Assembly: GCA_947846985.1 (NCBI GenBank)
Contig: CANTUZ010000009.1
Coordinates: 1,674,001-1,738,000 of the forward strand
Reading direction: 5' to 3'
Origin: Fratercula arctica
Lineage: Eukaryota; Chordata; Aves; Charadriiformes; Alcidae
DNA length: 64,000 nt
Under the pieces are notes generated by a model. That model was given only the letters and a program-made list of their open reading frames with translations, was not told where the DNA came from and did not search any database. Position numbers and translations under genes: made by a program. Every line of letters begins with the position of its first letter. Position 1 is the first letter of the stretch. Below, piece by piece: positions 63,290 through 64,000 of the stretch.

Positions 63290-63760
63290 GAATGCATTGT
63301 TTGCGCTGGCTAAAATTACATTGAAATAAATATAGCATAGATACTACATACAGTCTGTGCATGGCAAATTGTCCTGGATGATCCCCAGAGTTACTGCAGC
63401 TGTGAATTATACGGAGGTTAATGTTTGGATTTCATACCAGATAATTTATAGAGAAGTCCAGGGACGGGCTTTCATCTGCTTTGATGAAAGTTCATCTGGA
63501 ATAACAATACTTGGTAGAACCTGGCACTTGGACTGCACTGAAAACCCAAGCCCTTCTACTTGAAAGCAAGATGTTTCCATTTAAAAACTCTGTTAGCAAG
63601 AACAAACATCTCTCTATTACTGACTCTCCTTGCTCTTCCCCTCCACTGCAGTCATCTGGTTCGGATTAGTCCTGGATAATGTCCCATTCTGCTCAGTGAA
63701 CTAGGAGGAGAACTTGGAGCTATTTCTACTCATTTCAAGTATGAATTGAATGTGGTGTGC
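63290..63760. other. AT-rich island, candidate noncoding element
   Basis: It contains AAATAAATATAGCATAGATAC and CCAGATAATTTATAGAG, plus a 68-codon open frame (63357-63563) that I do not consider a gene. Weak evidence of function. Confidence 0.25.
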
Positions 63761-64000
63761 AAATGCAAATGCAATGAGCTCCAACATATGAAGGGAATCA
63801 AAGAGAAATGGCAGCTCCTCCCAGTGGAAAATCACTTCTAAAGGCACAGGAGATGGAGGGTGGGAGCTGAGTGTCCCCAGCCCCCGGACAACCACCGGGA
63901 CCAGTAGCACTGACTCCTGGCAAGGGTGAAGCTGTGATTGAAGTTCAGGTTTGGGGGAGAAGCCCAGCTCGGTTCAGCCGGGCCAGCGCCGGGCTCTGGG

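Larger units (their letters stand above)
59200..64000. other. Intergenic sequence upstream of CORO2B, no gene recognised
   Basis: In human the next gene beyond the CORO2B start is ITGA11, divergently oriented; none of its exons is recognisable here. Contents: AT-rich islands at about 59740-60190, 62690-62830 and 63290-63760, a CR1 tail at 61359-61468 and an (AT)9 run at 61947-61964. Open frames are short and without motifs. Confidence 0.6.

Noticed and set aside
63357..63563. 68-codon plus-strand frame near the window end, considered as a possible ITGA11 exon
   Set aside because: It shows no integrin motif and no splice-site frame, and the composition is that of an AT-rich noncoding island.

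Overview
The window is vertebrate nuclear DNA, almost certainly from a bird. The evidence is many CR1 retrotransposon 3' ends carrying the avian tail (related to ATTCTATGATT), and two genes that lie next to each other in amniotes: ANP32A and CORO2B (human 15q23; the corresponding chicken chromosome is 10, from memory). The species cannot be read from the sequence. There are no prokaryotic features, and most open frames longer than 60 codons are chance readings of GC-rich intron or of CR1.

Layout. Positions 1-2105, plus strand: the last two coding exons and the 3' UTR of ANP32A, with the acidic tail and KRKR signal. Positions 2106-10084: an intergenic gap of about 8 kb between two convergent genes, holding a CR1, a CR1 nested inside another CR1, an 80-bp tandem repeat and a perfect 11-bp hairpin. 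Positions 10085-58326, minus strand: CORO2B from polyadenylation signal to start codon. I assembled 12 coding exons with GT-AG boundaries and matching phases. They total 1,443 nt, or 480 codons plus a stop, the length I recall for human coronin-2B. Positions 58312-59200: a CpG-rich promoter region with long G or C runs. Positions 59200-64000: upstream intergenic DNA with no recognised exon.

The two largest CORO2B introns (23.9 kb and 13.8 kb) hold most of the other structure: more CR1 fragments, a probable solo retroviral LTR, an 11-copy 59-bp minisatellite, and several AT-rich islands in otherwise GC-rich sequence that are candidate conserved noncoding elements.

No new multigene system is visible. 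The observations most worth checking are the minisatellite, whose every unit carries a hairpin plus a splice-donor-like motif on the CORO2B sense strand, and the five-codon first exon whose weak start codon is followed by a better placed in-frame ATG.
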